Translations under genes and position numbers: made by a program
The notes under the pieces: model-generated
Database searches by the model: none
Told to the model about the DNA's origin: nothing
The model's input: only the letters and a program-made list of their open reading frames with translations
Source: Hyphomicrobiales bacterium
GTDB lineage: Bacteria; Pseudomonadota; Alphaproteobacteria; Rhizobiales; Beijerinckiaceae
Assembly: GCA_017302635.1 (NCBI GenBank)
Contig: JAFLCX010000001.1
Coordinates: 744,001-808,000, forward strand
DNA length: 64,000 nt
Direction of reading: 5' to 3'
In this document: positions 8,848-22,297 of the stretch, in pieces
How the letters are laid out: each line of letters begins with the position of its first letter
Numbering within the stretch: the stretch's first letter is position 1

Positions 8848-8871
8848 GGCCCGCTTCGGCGGGCCTTTTTT
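8848..8871 (+). terminator. Intrinsic terminator of the sox operon
   Basis: GGCCCGC and GCGGGCC form a 7-bp stem closed by a TTCG loop, followed by six T residues. It also touches the stop of the convergent gene at 8870, so it may stop both transcripts. Confidence 0.92.
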
Positions 8872-10042
8872 ATGCTGCACCCTTCGTGGGCAGACGCAGC
8901 CGCACCGTCATGCCTTGCCCGGGCTGGCTCTCGGCCTCAAGGGTCCCGCCGTGCAGGGCCACGATGCCGAGCGCGATCGGCAGGCCCATGCCCAGCCCCT
9001 GATTGGGGCGCGAGAGCGACATATCCCCTTGCGCAAACGGCTCAAGACAGCGGCTGATATCCTCGCTCTCCATGCCTTCCCCGTCATCGGCGACACTGAT
9101 CACGACTTCGCCGGGCCAGTGCCGCACCGAGAGGGTGACGGTGGTCGCGCCTTTCGCGTGGCGGATGACATTATCGACGATCCGCCCGAGCGCGGAAGCC
9201 AGAAGCCCCTGATCACACTGGATTTTCAACCCGGACTCCGCATCCTCCCGAATGACCTCGAGCCCGGAGGCCACGAGTTCGCCGCGGCGGCTTTCGAGCA
9301 CGTCATCGACAATCCAGCCGGGCGCCGTGGGTTCGTGGCCGGCGGCAACCCGCCCGGAGATCAGATCGGAATAGATCGACATATCGGCGAAGCTCTGCAG
9401 CAACCGCTTGCCCGATTCCTGAACGGCTTCGAGGTGCTCGCGCATCCCTGCGAGATCCCCGCTCTCGCGCGCTTCCGCCGCCAGTTTCGTGAAACCGATG
9501 ATGGCGTTGAGCGGGGTCTTCATCTCGTGGCGCAGCACGCTCAGAAGGTTATCCTTCGTGCGCCCCAGTGTTTCGGCCTCGGCCTGCGCAGTGCGGGCGA
9601 TGGTTTCGTTGCGTGCCGCACGACACACGAAACGCAGGCAATGATCAAGAAGGGTCCAGTTGACCGGCTTGACCACGAAGGATGACGCGCCAAGCTCGTA
9701 AGCGCGATCGATGGCCATCGCATCATCGCGCGAGGTGACCATGATAACCGGCAGATCGGCCAAGGCTGGCCGCATGCGCAGCTGGCGGATGACTTCCAGG
9801 CCGGACATGTCCGGCATTTCCATATCGACGATCAGGATATCGAACGTTTTTTCCGCAAGCGCCTGCAAGCCGGTCTGCCCATTCTCGGCAAGCGATACGT
9901 TGCGTCCGAGCATGGAGAGGAACATCCGCGCGGTTTCGCGATAGATCGGATCATCATCGACAACCAGCACGCGCAAGGCTTCGGCAGGAGCGGAGCGTGG
10001 CGGGGTTGCGGCTGGTTGGCGGGGGGCAAGCGCGCTGTTCAT
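8870..10042 (-). CDS. Response-regulator / histidine-kinase hybrid (REC-HisKA-HATPase)
   Basis: 390 residues, soluble. An N-terminal receiver domain (residues 22-140) has acidic VVDDD, phospho-acceptor D73 in IVDMEMPD and the conserved lysine in SFVVKPVN. A HisKA domain follows with H172 in [14 protein letters not shown], then an ATPase domain with [16 protein letters not shown] and [10 protein letters not shown] receiver placed before the kinase core suggests a phosphorelay node whose kinase activity is set by an upstream kinase. The neighbouring divergent gene codes for a membrane hybrid kinase with a histidine phosphotransfer domain, an obvious partner. No output DNA-binding domain is present in either protein. 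Confidence 0.88.
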   Translation of the reverse strand: MNSALAPRQPAATPPRSAPAEALRVLVVDDDPIYRETARMFLSMLGRNVSLAENGQTGLQALAEKTFDILIVDMEMPDMSGLEVIRQLRMRPALADLPVIMVTSRDDAMAIDRAYELGASSFVVKPVNWTLLDHCLRFVCRAARNETIARTAQAEAETLGRTKDNLLSVLRHEMKTPLNAIIGFTKLAAEARESGDLAGMREHLEAVQESGKRLLQSFADMSIYSDLISGRVAAGHEPTAPGWIVDDVLESRRGELVASGLEVIREDAESGLKIQCDQGLLASALGRIVDNVIRHAKGATTVTLSVRHWPGEVVISVADDGEGMESEDISRCLEPFAQGDMSLSRPNQGLGMGLPIALGIVALHGGTLEAESQPGQGMTVRLRLPTKGAA

Positions 10043-10193
10043 GGCAGTCCTTTTTCACCTCAGGATTGTGCGCGGAAAGCCTTTAAGCGCTGGTTACCCC
10101 ATTAACCTGAACATCAGGCTTTTGAAGTATTTATGCATTGCAGTGCCGCAACGGCCATCAAGACAATCTGGCGCCGGCGAGAAGGTTATACGA

Positions 10194-12992
<2,799 letters not shown>

Positions 12993-13922
12993 TCAGCCCT
13001 TTAAATCTTCCGTCCTGAGCCAGAAAACTTCGCCGGCGCTATCCTCCGTATCGAGCCAGGTGAACGGTAGATGCGGATATTCGGCGTCCAGAACATCCCG
13101 ATCGAGCCCGACTTCGCACAACAACCCGCCACCCGACTCAAGGTGCCGGGGCGCGTCCTTGAGGATGCGGCGGACGATATCGAACCCATCATCGCCACCG
13201 GCCAGAGACATGACCGGTTCGTGGCGAAACTCTTCGGGCAGGAGATCCATCGTCGCCTGATCGACATAGGGCGGGTTGGTGAGGATGAGATCGAACCTCC
13301 GGCCCTTCAAGGGCGAGAACAGGTCGCCCCGATGCAAAGTGATCCGATCCTGCATCCCGTAATCGGCGACGTTCTCGGCCGCGAGCGACAAGGCTTCGGC
13401 GGATAGATCAACCGCGCTGATCTCGGCATTCGGGAAGGCATGGGCTGCGAGGATCGCGAGGCTGCCCCCGCCGGTGCACAGGTCCATCACGCGCATCACC
13501 GAGGCCGGGTCTTCGACGAGCGCCTCCCCAGTTTCGGAACCATCGAAAAGCGGTGAGAACAGCAAGTCGGCGATGAAGGAGCGCGGCACGATCGCGCGAG
13601 GGTCTGAGCGAAACGAGAAGCCGTGCAGGTAAGTGTGGCCGGTAATGTAGGCCGCCGGCACACGCTTCTCGATGCGCATGGCGATGCGCTCCGCCAGGAG
13701 CTTCTTTTCGCGAACAGTCAGCCTCGCGTCGGCGAAGGCGTTGAAATCATCCACCGGCAAGTTGAGGCTTTCGAGAATGAGGAAGGCTGCCTCATCCAGC
13801 GCATTGGTCGCGCCATGTCCGTGATGCAGACGCGCGCCGCGAAAGGCACTCACCGCATAGCGCAGCACATCGCGCAGGGTTGAAAGTTCCGAGATCTCAG
13901 CGCGGTGATCGAGGAGCGTCAT
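12993..13922 (-). CDS. prmB: PrmB-type ribosomal protein L3 glutamine N5-methyltransferase
   Basis: 309 residues. ATG 13922-13920 overlaps the stop of the upstream gene by ATGA, indicating translational coupling; the longer open frame upstream is a shadow of that gene. The SAM-binding motif VMDLCTGGGSLAILAA and the NPPY motif (LTNPPYVDQ) define an N5-glutamine methyltransferase of the HemK/Prm family. The N-terminal helical domain with TLRDVLRYAVSAF fits PrmB (L3) better than PrmC (release factors). Its stop abuts the stop of the convergent kinase gene with no spacer (TGATCA). Confidence 0.88.
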   Translation of the reverse strand: MTLLDHRAEISELSTLRDVLRYAVSAFRGARLHHGHGATNALDEAAFLILESLNLPVDDFNAFADARLTVREKKLLAERIAMRIEKRVPAAYITGHTYLHGFSFRSDPRAIVPRSFIADLLFSPLFDGSETGEALVEDPASVMRVMDLCTGGGSLAILAAHAFPNAEISAVDLSAEALSLAAENVADYGMQDRITLHRGDLFSPLKGRRFDLILTNPPYVDQATMDLLPEEFRHEPVMSLAGGDDGFDIVRRILKDAPRHLESGGGLLCEVGLDRDVLDAEYPHLPFTWLDTEDSAGEVFWLRTEDLKG

Positions 13923-14329
13923 GAGCGGGTCCGGTCCCAGCCGGCCGCCAGTGCCGGAAAGAGAATGATCAGGCTCTGCGCGAGAAAGGACAGAGATCCG
14001 GTCAAGGTGAGCATGTCGGCCAGCATGGCGCGAACTGGCGTCCGGAAGACGAGTACACCCAGCAGCATTTCGGCCACCATCAGCAGCATGAAGGCGATCA
14101 ACCCGACGCATAGCCACGAGTTGCGCGTGGCCGGGCCCATGTTCCGGGTGACCCATCGCGCCGCGAGATAGGAGATGACGACCATCACCGGCAGTTCGAC
14201 AAGACGGCTGACGGTCGCACCGAGATAAGGCTGAAGCATTACAATGCGGATCGCCCCCAGAGCGAAGCCCGCTCCGAAAACGAGGGCAAAGAAGGCGAGC
14301 GCGGACGAGAAAACCCTTGCCGCAGACAT
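13919..14329 (-). CDS. Small integral membrane protein of unknown function
   Basis: 136 residues, about four predicted transmembrane helices: residues 5-27, 41-60, 72-94 and 103-127. It has no motif I recognise. It lies 2 bp downstream of the glutaryl-CoA dehydrogenase gene and overlaps prmB by 4 bp, so it is the middle gene of a gcdH-orf-prmB operon. The arginine-rich tail WDRTRS is probably cytoplasmic. Confidence 0.7.
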   Translation of the reverse strand: MSAARVFSSALAFFALVFGAGFALGAIRIVMLQPYLGATVSRLVELPVMVVISYLAARWVTRNMGPATRNSWLCVGLIAFMLLMVAEMLLGVLVFRTPVRAMLADMLTLTGSLSFLAQSLIILFPALAAGWDRTRS

Positions 14330-14331
14330 GC

Positions 14332-15528
14332 TCAGAAAAACGCCTGGAGGCCGGTGATGGCACGCCCGAGGATCAGGGCATGAACGTCATGCGTGCCTTC
14401 ATAGGTGTTTACCGTTTCAAGGTTCTGGGCGTGGCGCATCACATGATACTCGGCCATGATGCCATTGCCGCCATGCATGTCGCGCGCGGCGCGGGCAATA
14501 TCGAGCGCCTTGCCACAATTGTTGCGCTTGATGATCGAAATCATCTCTGGCGCCATCTCGCCGGCATCCATCAGGCGCCCAACACGCAACGAACCCTGAA
14601 GCCCCAGTGAAATCTCGGTGAGCATATCAGCCAGCTTCTTCTGGTAGAGCTGGGTCTGCGCAAGCGGCTTGTTGAACTGGTGGCGATCGAGCCCGTATTG
14701 GCGTGTCCTCGCGAGGCAGTCTTCCGCAGCGCCCATCACGCCCCACGAGATGCCGTAGCGCGCGCGGTTGAGGCAGCCGAACGGCCCCTTGAGGCCCGAG
14801 ACATTCGGCAGGAGATGGTCATCGGAAACCTCTACCCCATCCATCACGATCTCGCCGGTGATCGAGGCGCGCAGCGAGAGCTTGCCACCAATCTTGGGGG
14901 CGGAAAGACCCTTCATGCCCTTTTCCAGCACGAAGCCGCGGATCGCCCCGCCATGCGCTTCGCTCTTCGCCCAGACGACAAAAACATCGGCAATGGGAGA
15001 ATTGGAAATCCACATCTTCGAACCGATCAGCCGATAACCCGTTGCGGTTTTCTCGGCGCGCGTTTTCATCCCGCCGGGATCGGAACCGGCATCCGGCTCG
15101 GTGAGGCCGAAACAGCCGATAAATTCGCCCGAGGCGAGTTTCGGAAGATATTTCTCGCGCTGCGCCTCCGAGCCATAGGCGTAGATCGGATACATCACGA
15201 GCGAGGATTGCACGCTCATCATCGAGCGATAGCCTGAATCGATGCGCTCAACCTCGCGCGCAACGAGGCCATAAGCCACGTATCCCGCCCCCGCGCATCC
15301 ATATTTCTCCGGCAGAGTGACACCGAGCAGGCCGAATTTCCCCATCTCGCGGAAGAGCTCCGGCTCGGTCTTTTCGGAGAGGTAAGCCTCTGTCACGCGC
15401 GGCAGCAGCACGCCCTGCGCGAAATCCCGGGCGGAGTCGCGAATCATCCGCTCATCTTCGGTAAGCTGACCATCCAGAAGAAAGGCGTCAGCCCAATCGA
15501 AAACGGCAGAACTGCTGGTGGAAGTCAT
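14332..15528 (-). CDS. gcdH: Glutaryl-CoA dehydrogenase
   Basis: 398 residues from ATG 15528-15526, with AGGGA upstream; the open frame continues 1.5 kb further but that part is antisense to the ATP-grasp gene. Acyl-CoA dehydrogenase fold: [19 protein letters not shown] (FAD/substrate loop), [18 protein letters not shown], and the catalytic glutamate in [19 protein letters not shown]. The [15 protein letters not shown] segment and [15 protein letters not shown] are typical of glutaryl-CoA dehydrogenases, which oxidise and decarboxylate glutaryl-CoA to crotonyl-CoA in lysine, tryptophan and aromatic breakdown. It is divergent from the Anbu operon with 279 bp between them. Confidence 0.93.
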   Translation of the reverse strand: MTSTSSSAVFDWADAFLLDGQLTEDERMIRDSARDFAQGVLLPRVTEAYLSEKTEPELFREMGKFGLLGVTLPEKYGCAGAGYVAYGLVAREVERIDSGYRSMMSVQSSLVMYPIYAYGSEAQREKYLPKLASGEFIGCFGLTEPDAGSDPGGMKTRAEKTATGYRLIGSKMWISNSPIADVFVVWAKSEAHGGAIRGFVLEKGMKGLSAPKIGGKLSLRASITGEIVMDGVEVSDDHLLPNVSGLKGPFGCLNRARYGISWGVMGAAEDCLARTRQYGLDRHQFNKPLAQTQLYQKKLADMLTEISLGLQGSLRVGRLMDAGEMAPEMISIIKRNNCGKALDIARAARDMHGGNGIMAEYHVMRHAQNLETVNTYEGTHDVHALILGRAITGLQAFF

Positions 15529-15807
15529 GGATGTCCCTGGCGTTGGTGGGGTGGCACGAGAGGCCGGATGCCCCCTTTCTATCGAAGCTCGCCGCCTCAA
15601 GAAAGAGCCCTGGCAGGGCGCTATTTCACGAAATGACACCTTGGCCGCATTGCGTTTGCCGGAATTGGCTCCATGATGCCATTCGAGAGCCGGACTGCCT
15701 GGACGTTCTGGCCTCGGACTTGCTGGGGAAGGGAGAGTTCTCTCAGCGGGTTGCGGCGCAACACCGGTGAATTGTGTTGCGAGTGGCGTAGGGGAGGAGA
15801 CGAAGCG

Positions 15808-17244
15808 ATGGCGGCATTTGACGAAATGCGCGGGCATGACGATGCCGTAAGGCCTGTCTATCGAGACATTGCCGAGTGGTTCGAGGCTGCCCCGCAGGAG
15901 TTGATCACCAGCCGCAAAGCCGAGGCGGAGGCTTTTTTCCGGCGCATCGGCATCACCTTCGCCGTCTATGGCGATGAGCAGGGTGCCGAGCGCATTATTC
16001 CTTTCGATATCCTGCCGCGCGTCATCACCTCCGGTGAATGGGCCCGCCTCGCCGAGGGGCTTGAACAGCGCGTGCGCGCGATCAACGCCTTTATCGGCGA
16101 TGTCTATGGCGCGCGCGAGGTCGTGAAGGCCGGCATCGTGCCGGAGGACCTCATTCTCGCCAATCCGGCATTCCGGCCAGAAATGACCCGGATCAAGCCA
16201 CCCAAAGACATCTATGCCCACATTGCCGGCATCGACATGGTGCGCACGGGGCCGGACGAGTTCTTCGTGCTGGAAGACAATGCGCGCACACCCTCGGGCG
16301 TTTCCTACATGCTCGAGAACCGCGAGGCGATGCTCCGGCTCTTCCCCGAGCTTCTCGGGCGGCAGAAAATCAAGCCGGTCGACCAGTATCCGGAAGAACT
16401 GCTCGCAACCCTGCGCTCGGTCGCGCCGCCGACGGCCCCCGGAGAGCCCACGGTCGTGGTGCTGACACCCGGGCCCTACAATTCGGCCTATTACGAGCAT
16501 TCCTTCCTGGCTGACCGGATGGGCGTTGAACTCGTCGAGGGTCCCGACCTCTTCGTGCGCGGCAACGTCGTCTACATGCGCACCACAGAGGGACCGAAGC
16601 GCGTCGACGTGATCTACCGCCGCGTCGATGATGAATATCTCGATCCTCTGACGTTTCGGCCTGACAGCACGCTCGGCGTCCCCGGCCTGATGTCCGCCTA
16701 CAAAGCGCGCAATGTGACCATTACGAATGCAGTCGGCACGGGGGTTGCCGATGACAAGGCCATCTACTCTTACATGCCAGACATCGTCCGGTTCTTCACC
16801 GGCAAGGATGCCATGCTCAAGAACATCGAGACCTATCGCTGCCGTGAGCCGAAAATGCTGAGCCACGTGCTCGCCAATATCGGCGAGCTGGTGGTCAAGG
16901 AGGTGAACGGCTCTGGTGGCTATGGCATGCTGGTGGGGCCGCATGCCACCAAGGCCCAGCGCGAGGCTTTCGCCCTCAAAGTGAAAGCAAATCCCGATAA
17001 TTATATTGCCCAGCCGACCTTGGCGCTCTCGACTGTGCCATGTTTTGTGGAAGAAGGGCTCGCGCCGCGCCACGTTGATCTGCGGCCTTTCGTGCTTTCC
17101 GGCTCCGACAAGGTCCGGATCGTGCCCGGTGGCCTGACGCGTGTGGCCCTGAAGAAAGGCTCGCTGGTCGTCAATTCGAGCCAGGGTGGCGGCACCAAGG
17201 ATACCTGGGTTGTGGATGCCGATTCGTCGGCCGGAACCGCCTGA
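15808..17244 (+). CDS. Circularly permuted ATP-grasp protein (Anbu operon)
   Basis: 478 residues from ATG 15808, which has GGGAGGAG 10 bp upstream; an earlier in-frame ATG at 15673 would add a tail of unrelated composition. Family features include [33 protein letters not shown] and [14 protein letters not shown] (ATP-grasp-like), matching the COG2308 type. Such proteins are predicted peptide ligases and occur with an alpha-E protein, a transglutaminase and the Anbu protease, exactly as here. A peptide ligase role is established only by fold prediction. Confidence 0.9.
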   Translation: MAAFDEMRGHDDAVRPVYRDIAEWFEAAPQELITSRKAEAEAFFRRIGITFAVYGDEQGAERIIPFDILPRVITSGEWARLAEGLEQRVRAINAFIGDVYGAREVVKAGIVPEDLILANPAFRPEMTRIKPPKDIYAHIAGIDMVRTGPDEFFVLEDNARTPSGVSYMLENREAMLRLFPELLGRQKIKPVDQYPEELLATLRSVAPPTAPGEPTVVVLTPGPYNSAYYEHSFLADRMGVELVEGPDLFVRGNVVYMRTTEGPKRVDVIYRRVDDEYLDPLTFRPDSTLGVPGLMSAYKARNVTITNAVGTGVADDKAIYSYMPDIVRFFTGKDAMLKNIETYRCREPKMLSHVLANIGELVVKEVNGSGGYGMLVGPHATKAQREAFALKVKANPDNYIAQPTLALSTVPCFVEEGLAPRHVDLRPFVLSGSDKVRIVPGGLTRVALKKGSLVVNSSQGGGTKDTWVVDADSSAGTA

Positions 17245-17273
17245 ACGCGCCCGATTTCAAGGATCATTTTCCG

Positions 17274-18215
17274 ATGCTCGCCCGTACTGCTGACAACCTG
17301 TTCTGGCTCTCGCGCTATGTTGAACGCGCGGAGAGCCTCGCGCGCATTCTCGACGTTGCCCTACGCCTCGCAACCTTGCCTTCCGCCTATGCCGGCAGTT
17401 CAAACGAGTGGGAGAGCGCGATCGACACCGCCGCCTGCAGCCAAGCTTTTTATGCGGCATACCCCATCGCGAACGAGAAGAATGTCACCGAGTTCATTAT
17501 TGCCGGCGAGACGAATCCGTCTTCCATTCGCCGCTGCATCGAGAATGCGCGGCACAATGCCCGTGCCGTGCGCACGGCGATCACCACGGAGGTCTGGGAG
17601 ATTCTCAACGATGCCTGGAACCAACTCCAGCGCATCAAGCTCAAGAACATGAACGGGCAGGAACTGACACGCTTCCTTTCTTTTGTGAAGGAAGTCAGCC
17701 TGCGCTTCGATGGCACCGCTTACCGCACCATGCTGCGCACCGACCATTACTGGTTTCAGCGACTGGGCATGTTCATCGAGCGCTCGGACAACACCGCACG
17801 CCTGCTCGACGTGAAATACCACGTGCTGCTGCCCGAACAGGAACCGGTGGGCGGCGGGCTCGATTACTTCCAGTGGTCGGCACTGCTGCGCTCGCTCTCG
17901 GCCCTCAACTCCTATCATCTGATCTACCGCGAGGGGATAAAGCCCTGGCTTGTTGCGGATTTTCTCATCCTGCGCTCAGAGCAGCCGCGTTCGTTGATCT
18001 CGACCTACAAGAACCTGAATGAAGTGCTTGATCTGCTCTCGGAGCGCTATGGACGGCAGGGGCCCAGTCAGCGCCTCGTTCGCTCGACCTTCGCCGACCT
18101 GCAGAACGTCGATACCGATCGCCTCTTCCAGCAGGGCCTGCATGAATTTCTGGTCGCTTTCCTGGGGGAGAACAACCGGCTGGGGATGGCGATCTCGGAG
18201 CAATATCTGCAATAG
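17274..18215 (+). CDS. Alpha-E domain protein (Anbu operon)
   Basis: 313 residues, helical throughout, beginning MLARTADNLFWLSRYVERAE, the hallmark of the alpha-E family (COG2307). Conserved SNEWESAI, NPSSIRRCIENARHNARAVR and the closing EFLVAFLGENNRLGMAISEQY segments are present. Function is unproven; the protein regularly pairs with the permuted ATP-grasp protein, here 29 bp upstream, and is thought to act in the same peptide-forming complex. Confidence 0.9.
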   Translation: MLARTADNLFWLSRYVERAESLARILDVALRLATLPSAYAGSSNEWESAIDTAACSQAFYAAYPIANEKNVTEFIIAGETNPSSIRRCIENARHNARAVRTAITTEVWEILNDAWNQLQRIKLKNMNGQELTRFLSFVKEVSLRFDGTAYRTMLRTDHYWFQRLGMFIERSDNTARLLDVKYHVLLPEQEPVGGGLDYFQWSALLRSLSALNSYHLIYREGIKPWLVADFLILRSEQPRSLISTYKNLNEVLDLLSERYGRQGPSQRLVRSTFADLQNVDTDRLFQQGLHEFLVAFLGENNRLGMAISEQYLQ

Positions 18216-18265
18216 GGGAGGGCCTTGCGCGCAGGGCTTTCGGGAATTCAGGGCAAGTACGTGCA

Positions 18266-19090
18266 ATGCGCCTTCGGTTGAGACACGAAACCAATTACGA
18301 TTACGCCGGCCCGGCGCGCGGGGCGATTCAGGTCCTGCGCTTGACCCCACGCAACCACGCGACACAGTTTGTCCGCCGCTGGCGTGTCGAGATCGACGCT
18401 GATTGCCGCCTCGAACGCGACGAGGATGCCTATGGCAACATCACGCATATTTTCTCGGTCGACGGGCCGATCGAGCGCATGCGCATTCTGGTGGATGGAG
18501 AGATCGACACCACCGGCGGCGAAGGGGTGATCCGGGGCTCCTACGAGCGCTTTCCGCTCTCTTACTGGACCAGCCAGACGGCACTGACCACAGCGAGCAA
18601 GGAGATCACCGAATTCGCGGATGAACTCGCAGCCAGCGAAGGTGGCGACCAGATTGCCTTTCTCCACCGGCTGATGCTGGCGATCTTCGAGCGCTTTGCC
18701 TTCCTTCCGGGTGCGACGGATACGGCTACAAGTGCGGGCGAGGCCTTCGCCAAGAAATCAGGCGTCTGCCAGGATTTCGCGCAGATCTTCCTCGCCGCCG
18801 CGCGCTCTCAAGGTATCCCGGCGCGTTATATCTCGGGATATTTTCTGCGCTCCGACACGCATGAGCAGGAAGCCGGCCATGCCTGGGCCGAAGCTCACTT
18901 GCCAGGCATCGGCTGGATCGGTTTTGACCCCGCCAATGGGGTCTGCTCCGACGAGCGCTACATCCGCGTCGCGACAGGGCGAGACTATCTCGAAGCCGCA
19001 CCCATCCGCGGTGCGCGGCTCGGCGGGCATGGCGAAAGCCTTTCTGTGCAGGTGATCCTGCATGAGGGACGCGAGCTGAAAGACCAGTAG
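18266..19090 (+). CDS. Transglutaminase-like cysteine protease (Anbu operon)
   Basis: 274 residues. The N-terminal beta domain starts MRLRLRHETNYDYAGPARGA, and the catalytic core shows Cys in SGVCQDFAQIFLAAAR, His in AGHAWAEAHLPG and Asp in WIGFDPANG, the full transglutaminase triad in order. ERYIRVATGRDYLEAAPIRG closes the domain. No signal peptide is seen, so it acts in the cytosol. It probably cleaves or exchanges isopeptide or peptide bonds made by the ATP-grasp enzyme. Confidence 0.92.
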   Translation: MRLRLRHETNYDYAGPARGAIQVLRLTPRNHATQFVRRWRVEIDADCRLERDEDAYGNITHIFSVDGPIERMRILVDGEIDTTGGEGVIRGSYERFPLSYWTSQTALTTASKEITEFADELAASEGGDQIAFLHRLMLAIFERFAFLPGATDTATSAGEAFAKKSGVCQDFAQIFLAAARSQGIPARYISGYFLRSDTHEQEAGHAWAEAHLPGIGWIGFDPANGVCSDERYIRVATGRDYLEAAPIRGARLGGHGESLSVQVILHEGRELKDQ

Positions 19091-19167
19091 AAAAACCGGA
19101 ATTTGGGGCTATAAGCGCGTCCGAGAGGGGCGGCTCGGGCCGGAATAGAAGGGGCAGCATTCACGCG

Positions 19168-19914
19168 ATGACTTATTGCGTTGGAATCATCAATCGCGAC
19201 GGTCTGCTGATGATCGCCGATACCCGCACCAATGCCGGGCTCGACAATGTCGCGACATTCCGCAAGCTGCACGTGTTTCGTGAGCCGGGTCAGAAGACCT
19301 TCGTTCTCGCCACGGCCGGCAACCTCGGCTTCACCCAGAGCGTGATCTCGATCCTGCGCGAAGGCCTTGAGCGCGAGGATGGCCGGTTCGAACGTCTGCT
19401 TGACCAGAATTCGATGTTCCAGGCCGCGCAATTTGTCGGCGAGGTGATTCGCTACGTCTACCGCACCGACGGCACGGCGATCGAGCAGCATGGCGCTTCG
19501 CTCGACGTCTCAATGCTGCTCGGCGGCCAGATCAAGGGTCGCAACCTGCGCCTCTTCATGCTCTACAAGGCCGGGAATTTCATCGAGGCGACGGTCGATA
19601 CGCCGTTCCTGCAGATCGGCGAGCACAAATATGGCAAACCCATTCTCGACCGCGCCGTGACCTTCACCACCGATTTCAACGATGCGATGAAGCTCGCCCT
19701 GATCTCGATGGATTCGACCATGCGGTCCAATCTCGGTGTTGGCCTGCCGATCGATATCCTGATGATGCGTCGCGACGAGATTGACCCCGAGGTTGAGCAC
19801 CGCATAGAGGCGGGCGAACCTTATTTTCATGACCTGCGCGAGCGCTGGTCGGCTGCCTTGCGCAAGGCCCATAACGACATTCCGCCCCCGCCCTATCTGC
19901 CGAAAAAGGGGTGA
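19168..19914 (+). CDS. Anbu, ancestral proteasome-like Ntn hydrolase
   Basis: 248 residues. Removal of Met1 would expose Thr as the N-terminal nucleophile ([20 protein letters not shown]), and the [12 protein letters not shown] and [15 protein letters not shown] segments match the Anbu branch of the proteasome/HslV superfamily. Structures of Anbu from other bacteria show ring or helical assemblies, but its natural substrates are not established. GAAGGGG precedes the ATG. The four-gene order ATP-grasp, alpha-E, transglutaminase, Anbu is the classical one. The following dapE begins within 6 bp of the stop and is likely co-transcribed. Confidence 0.92.
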   Translation: MTYCVGIINRDGLLMIADTRTNAGLDNVATFRKLHVFREPGQKTFVLATAGNLGFTQSVISILREGLEREDGRFERLLDQNSMFQAAQFVGEVIRYVYRTDGTAIEQHGASLDVSMLLGGQIKGRNLRLFMLYKAGNFIEATVDTPFLQIGEHKYGKPILDRAVTFTTDFNDAMKLALISMDSTMRSNLGVGLPIDILMMRRDEIDPEVEHRIEAGEPYFHDLRERWSAALRKAHNDIPPPPYLPKKG

Positions 19915-19919
19915 AGCGC

Positions 19920-21083
19920 ATGAGCGAGGCCCATTCGCGCGCGGTTCGCATGACACGCGACCTTGTTCGCTGCACCTCGGTGACACCGGCCGAGGGCGGC
20001 GCACTCGCGTTGATCGAGAGCTGGCTCAGGCCCTATGGATTTGAGGTTCACCGGCCGGTTTTCACGGAACCCGGCACACCGGATGTCGAGAACCTATATG
20101 CCCGGATCGGGCGTGGTTCACCGGTGCTGATGTTCGCGGGGCACACGGATGTGGTGCCAGTGGGAGATGAGGGTGCCTGGACGCGCCCGCCTTTCGGTGC
20201 CGAAATTTTCGATGGCGTGCTCTGGGGGCGCGGCGCCTGCGACATGAAGGCCGGAGTGGCAGCGGCACTGGCGGCGGTTCTGGATCATTTGGATGCCGGT
20301 GGCGCGATCCCCGGTTCAATCGTGTTTGTCATCACAGGGGACGAAGAGGGCCCCGCGGTCAACGGCACGGTCAAGCTGCTCCAATGGGCCGCAGCGCGGG
20401 GTGAGCGTTTCGATGGCTGCATTCTGGGCGAGCCAACCAATCCGATCGCGATGGGCGACATGATGAAGATCGGCCGGCGTGGCTCGCTCTCCTTTGATCT
20501 CGACGTGATCGGCAAGCAGGGCCATGTCGCCTACCAGCACCTCGCAAAAAACCCGATCGACGGGCTGATGCGCCTGATGGCGGCTCTGAAAGCCACACCG
20601 CTCGATGCGGGAACCGAACATTTCTTGGCCACCAATCTCGAATTCACGAGCGTGGATGTCGGCAATCCGGCCCGCAACGTCATTCCGGCGGCTGCGCGCG
20701 TGCAGGGCAATATCCGTTTCAACGATCTTTGGACGAGCACGACGCTGGGTGCTGAACTGCGCCGTCGCTTGGAGGGCGTGAACGATGCGCCGGATTATCG
20801 CCTAACCCTTCATCCAACCAATGCCGAGGCCTTTCTCACGGCGCCAGGCCCCTTCGTGGAACTGGTTTCGGGAGCCGTGAGGGACGTCACCGGTCGCACA
20901 CCGGAGCTTTCCACAACCGGGGGCACCTCGGATGCCCGGTTCATCCAGGCTTATTGCCCGGTTATCGAGTTCGGAACGGTCGGTCAGACCATGCATCAGG
21001 TGGATGAGCGCGTGTCCCTCTCGGATATCGACCAACTGACGGCTGTCTATCGCCGAGCGATCGAGCGGTTCTTCAAAGCCTGA
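19920..21083 (+). CDS. dapE: Succinyl-diaminopimelate desuccinylase
   Basis: 387 residues from ATG 19920, with AAAAAGGGG upstream; GTG 19911 overlapping the Anbu stop is an alternative. M20 metallopeptidase ligands are visible: H in [14 protein letters not shown] in [10 protein letters not shown], the EE pair in [12 protein letters not shown] in GEPTN and H near the C-terminus in [11 protein letters not shown]. It releases succinate from N-succinyl-LL-diaminopimelate in lysine and peptidoglycan synthesis. Its stop abuts that of the convergent rmuC. Confidence 0.93.
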   Translation: MSEAHSRAVRMTRDLVRCTSVTPAEGGALALIESWLRPYGFEVHRPVFTEPGTPDVENLYARIGRGSPVLMFAGHTDVVPVGDEGAWTRPPFGAEIFDGVLWGRGACDMKAGVAAALAAVLDHLDAGGAIPGSIVFVITGDEEGPAVNGTVKLLQWAAARGERFDGCILGEPTNPIAMGDMMKIGRRGSLSFDLDVIGKQGHVAYQHLAKNPIDGLMRLMAALKATPLDAGTEHFLATNLEFTSVDVGNPARNVIPAAARVQGNIRFNDLWTSTTLGAELRRRLEGVNDAPDYRLTLHPTNAEAFLTAPGPFVELVSGAVRDVTGRTPELSTTGGTSDARFIQAYCPVIEFGTVGQTMHQVDERVSLSDIDQLTAVYRRAIERFFKA

Positions 21084-22268
21084 TCAGCCCGCATGCCGAT
21101 GGATCGGCAGCGGCAGAACCGGCGTCTCGCCCTGCCCTTCTGCCTTATGCTCGAATTCCAGTGACCCGATCCGCTCACCGCGCTTGACGACTTTCTCGGT
21201 CGAGGTCAGGAGGCCCGTTACATCCTCCTGTGCCTGCCTGAAATGGGCTTCGAGCTTGCCTGCACGTTCACCGATCCGACGCACATCGTCGAGAAGCCGG
21301 TCGACCTCGGTCTGGATCAGGCGAGCCTGATCGCGGAACGCCGCGTCACGCACGATAGTCTGGGCAACCTGAATCGCCATGATCAGCAACGAGGGCGAGA
21401 CAATCAGCACCTTCGCGCGATGGGCTTTCTGGACCAGGTCCTCGAATTGCTCGGCAAGATCGGCATAAAGCGCCTCGGACGGCACAAACATCAGCGCCAT
21501 ATCCTGCGTTTCGCCGGACTGGAGGTATTTTTCCGAGATATCCTTCACATGAATAGTGATGTCGTTGCGCACGCGGCGCGCAGCAGCGATACGGGCCTCG
21601 TCGCTTTTGGCCTCGCGCAGGGCAGCAAAACCCTCGAGCGGAAATTTGGCATCGATCACGAGGGGGCGATCATCTCCCGGCAGATGGATGAGGCAATCCG
21701 GCCGCGCGCGATTGCGCAGGGTCGCCTGAAAATCGAAAGCGCTCGAAGGCAGGGCATCGCGCACGATGGCTTCCATCCGCCCCTGCCCATAGGCCCCACG
21801 CGCCTGCTTGTTGGCGAGCACATCCTTGAGGCTCAGCATTTCCGAGGCGAGACCCTTGAGATTGGTCTGTGCGGCATCAATCACCGCGAGGCGCTCGTTG
21901 AGTTTGCCCAAAGTCTCGGACGCCCGCGCCGCGTTCTCAGCAAGGCTCGTATGCATGGAGCCTCGGAGATTATCGAGCCGATCCGCCACAGCGCGGGTCA
22001 TTTCAGCCTGCCTCGTGCCAAAAACCTCGGTAATCGTCGCCATACGGCCCGTCATTTCGGCCTGAAGACGGTTCATGGTCTCGATCTTGTCATCGAGTTC
22101 GCGCTGGCGCTCGGCCGCAGCGGCACGCGCCGCCTCGCGCTCGGAGCGCGCCCGAATGGCGACAACCAGCATCGCCAAGGCCAGCATGACAACGAACGCC
22201 GACGCACCAACCAGAATATCGGCTAGCGTGAGGGCCCGGTCGGCAAATATGAAAACGGTTTCGTTCAT
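21084..22268 (-). CDS. rmuC: RmuC-like DNA recombination protein
   Basis: 394 residues from ATG 22268-22266; GTG 22271 directly before it is also possible. One transmembrane helix (about residues 15-38, VGASAFVVMLALAMLVVAIR) is followed by a long coiled coil (40-150) and the RmuC nuclease-like domain, with DCLIHLPGDDRPLVIDAKFPLEGF and ALMFVPSEALYADL. RmuC limits recombination at inverted repeats. A perfect GTTC-N7-GTTC LexA box lies 30 bp upstream, so the gene should be SOS-induced. Confidence 0.92.
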   Translation of the reverse strand: MNETVFIFADRALTLADILVGASAFVVMLALAMLVVAIRARSEREAARAAAAERQRELDDKIETMNRLQAEMTGRMATITEVFGTRQAEMTRAVADRLDNLRGSMHTSLAENAARASETLGKLNERLAVIDAAQTNLKGLASEMLSLKDVLANKQARGAYGQGRMEAIVRDALPSSAFDFQATLRNRARPDCLIHLPGDDRPLVIDAKFPLEGFAALREAKSDEARIAAARRVRNDITIHVKDISEKYLQSGETQDMALMFVPSEALYADLAEQFEDLVQKAHRAKVLIVSPSLLIMAIQVAQTIVRDAAFRDQARLIQTEVDRLLDDVRRIGERAGKLEAHFRQAQEDVTGLLTSTEKVVKRGERIGSLEFEHKAEGQGETPVLPLPIHRHAG

Positions 22269-22297
22269 CACATCAGGCTAACGCGATTCGCTGAAAA

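Noticed and set aside
14332..17073. 913-residue minus-strand frame
   Set aside because: Only 14332-15528 is real (glutaryl-CoA dehydrogenase). The remainder is antisense to the ATP-grasp gene of the Anbu operon.
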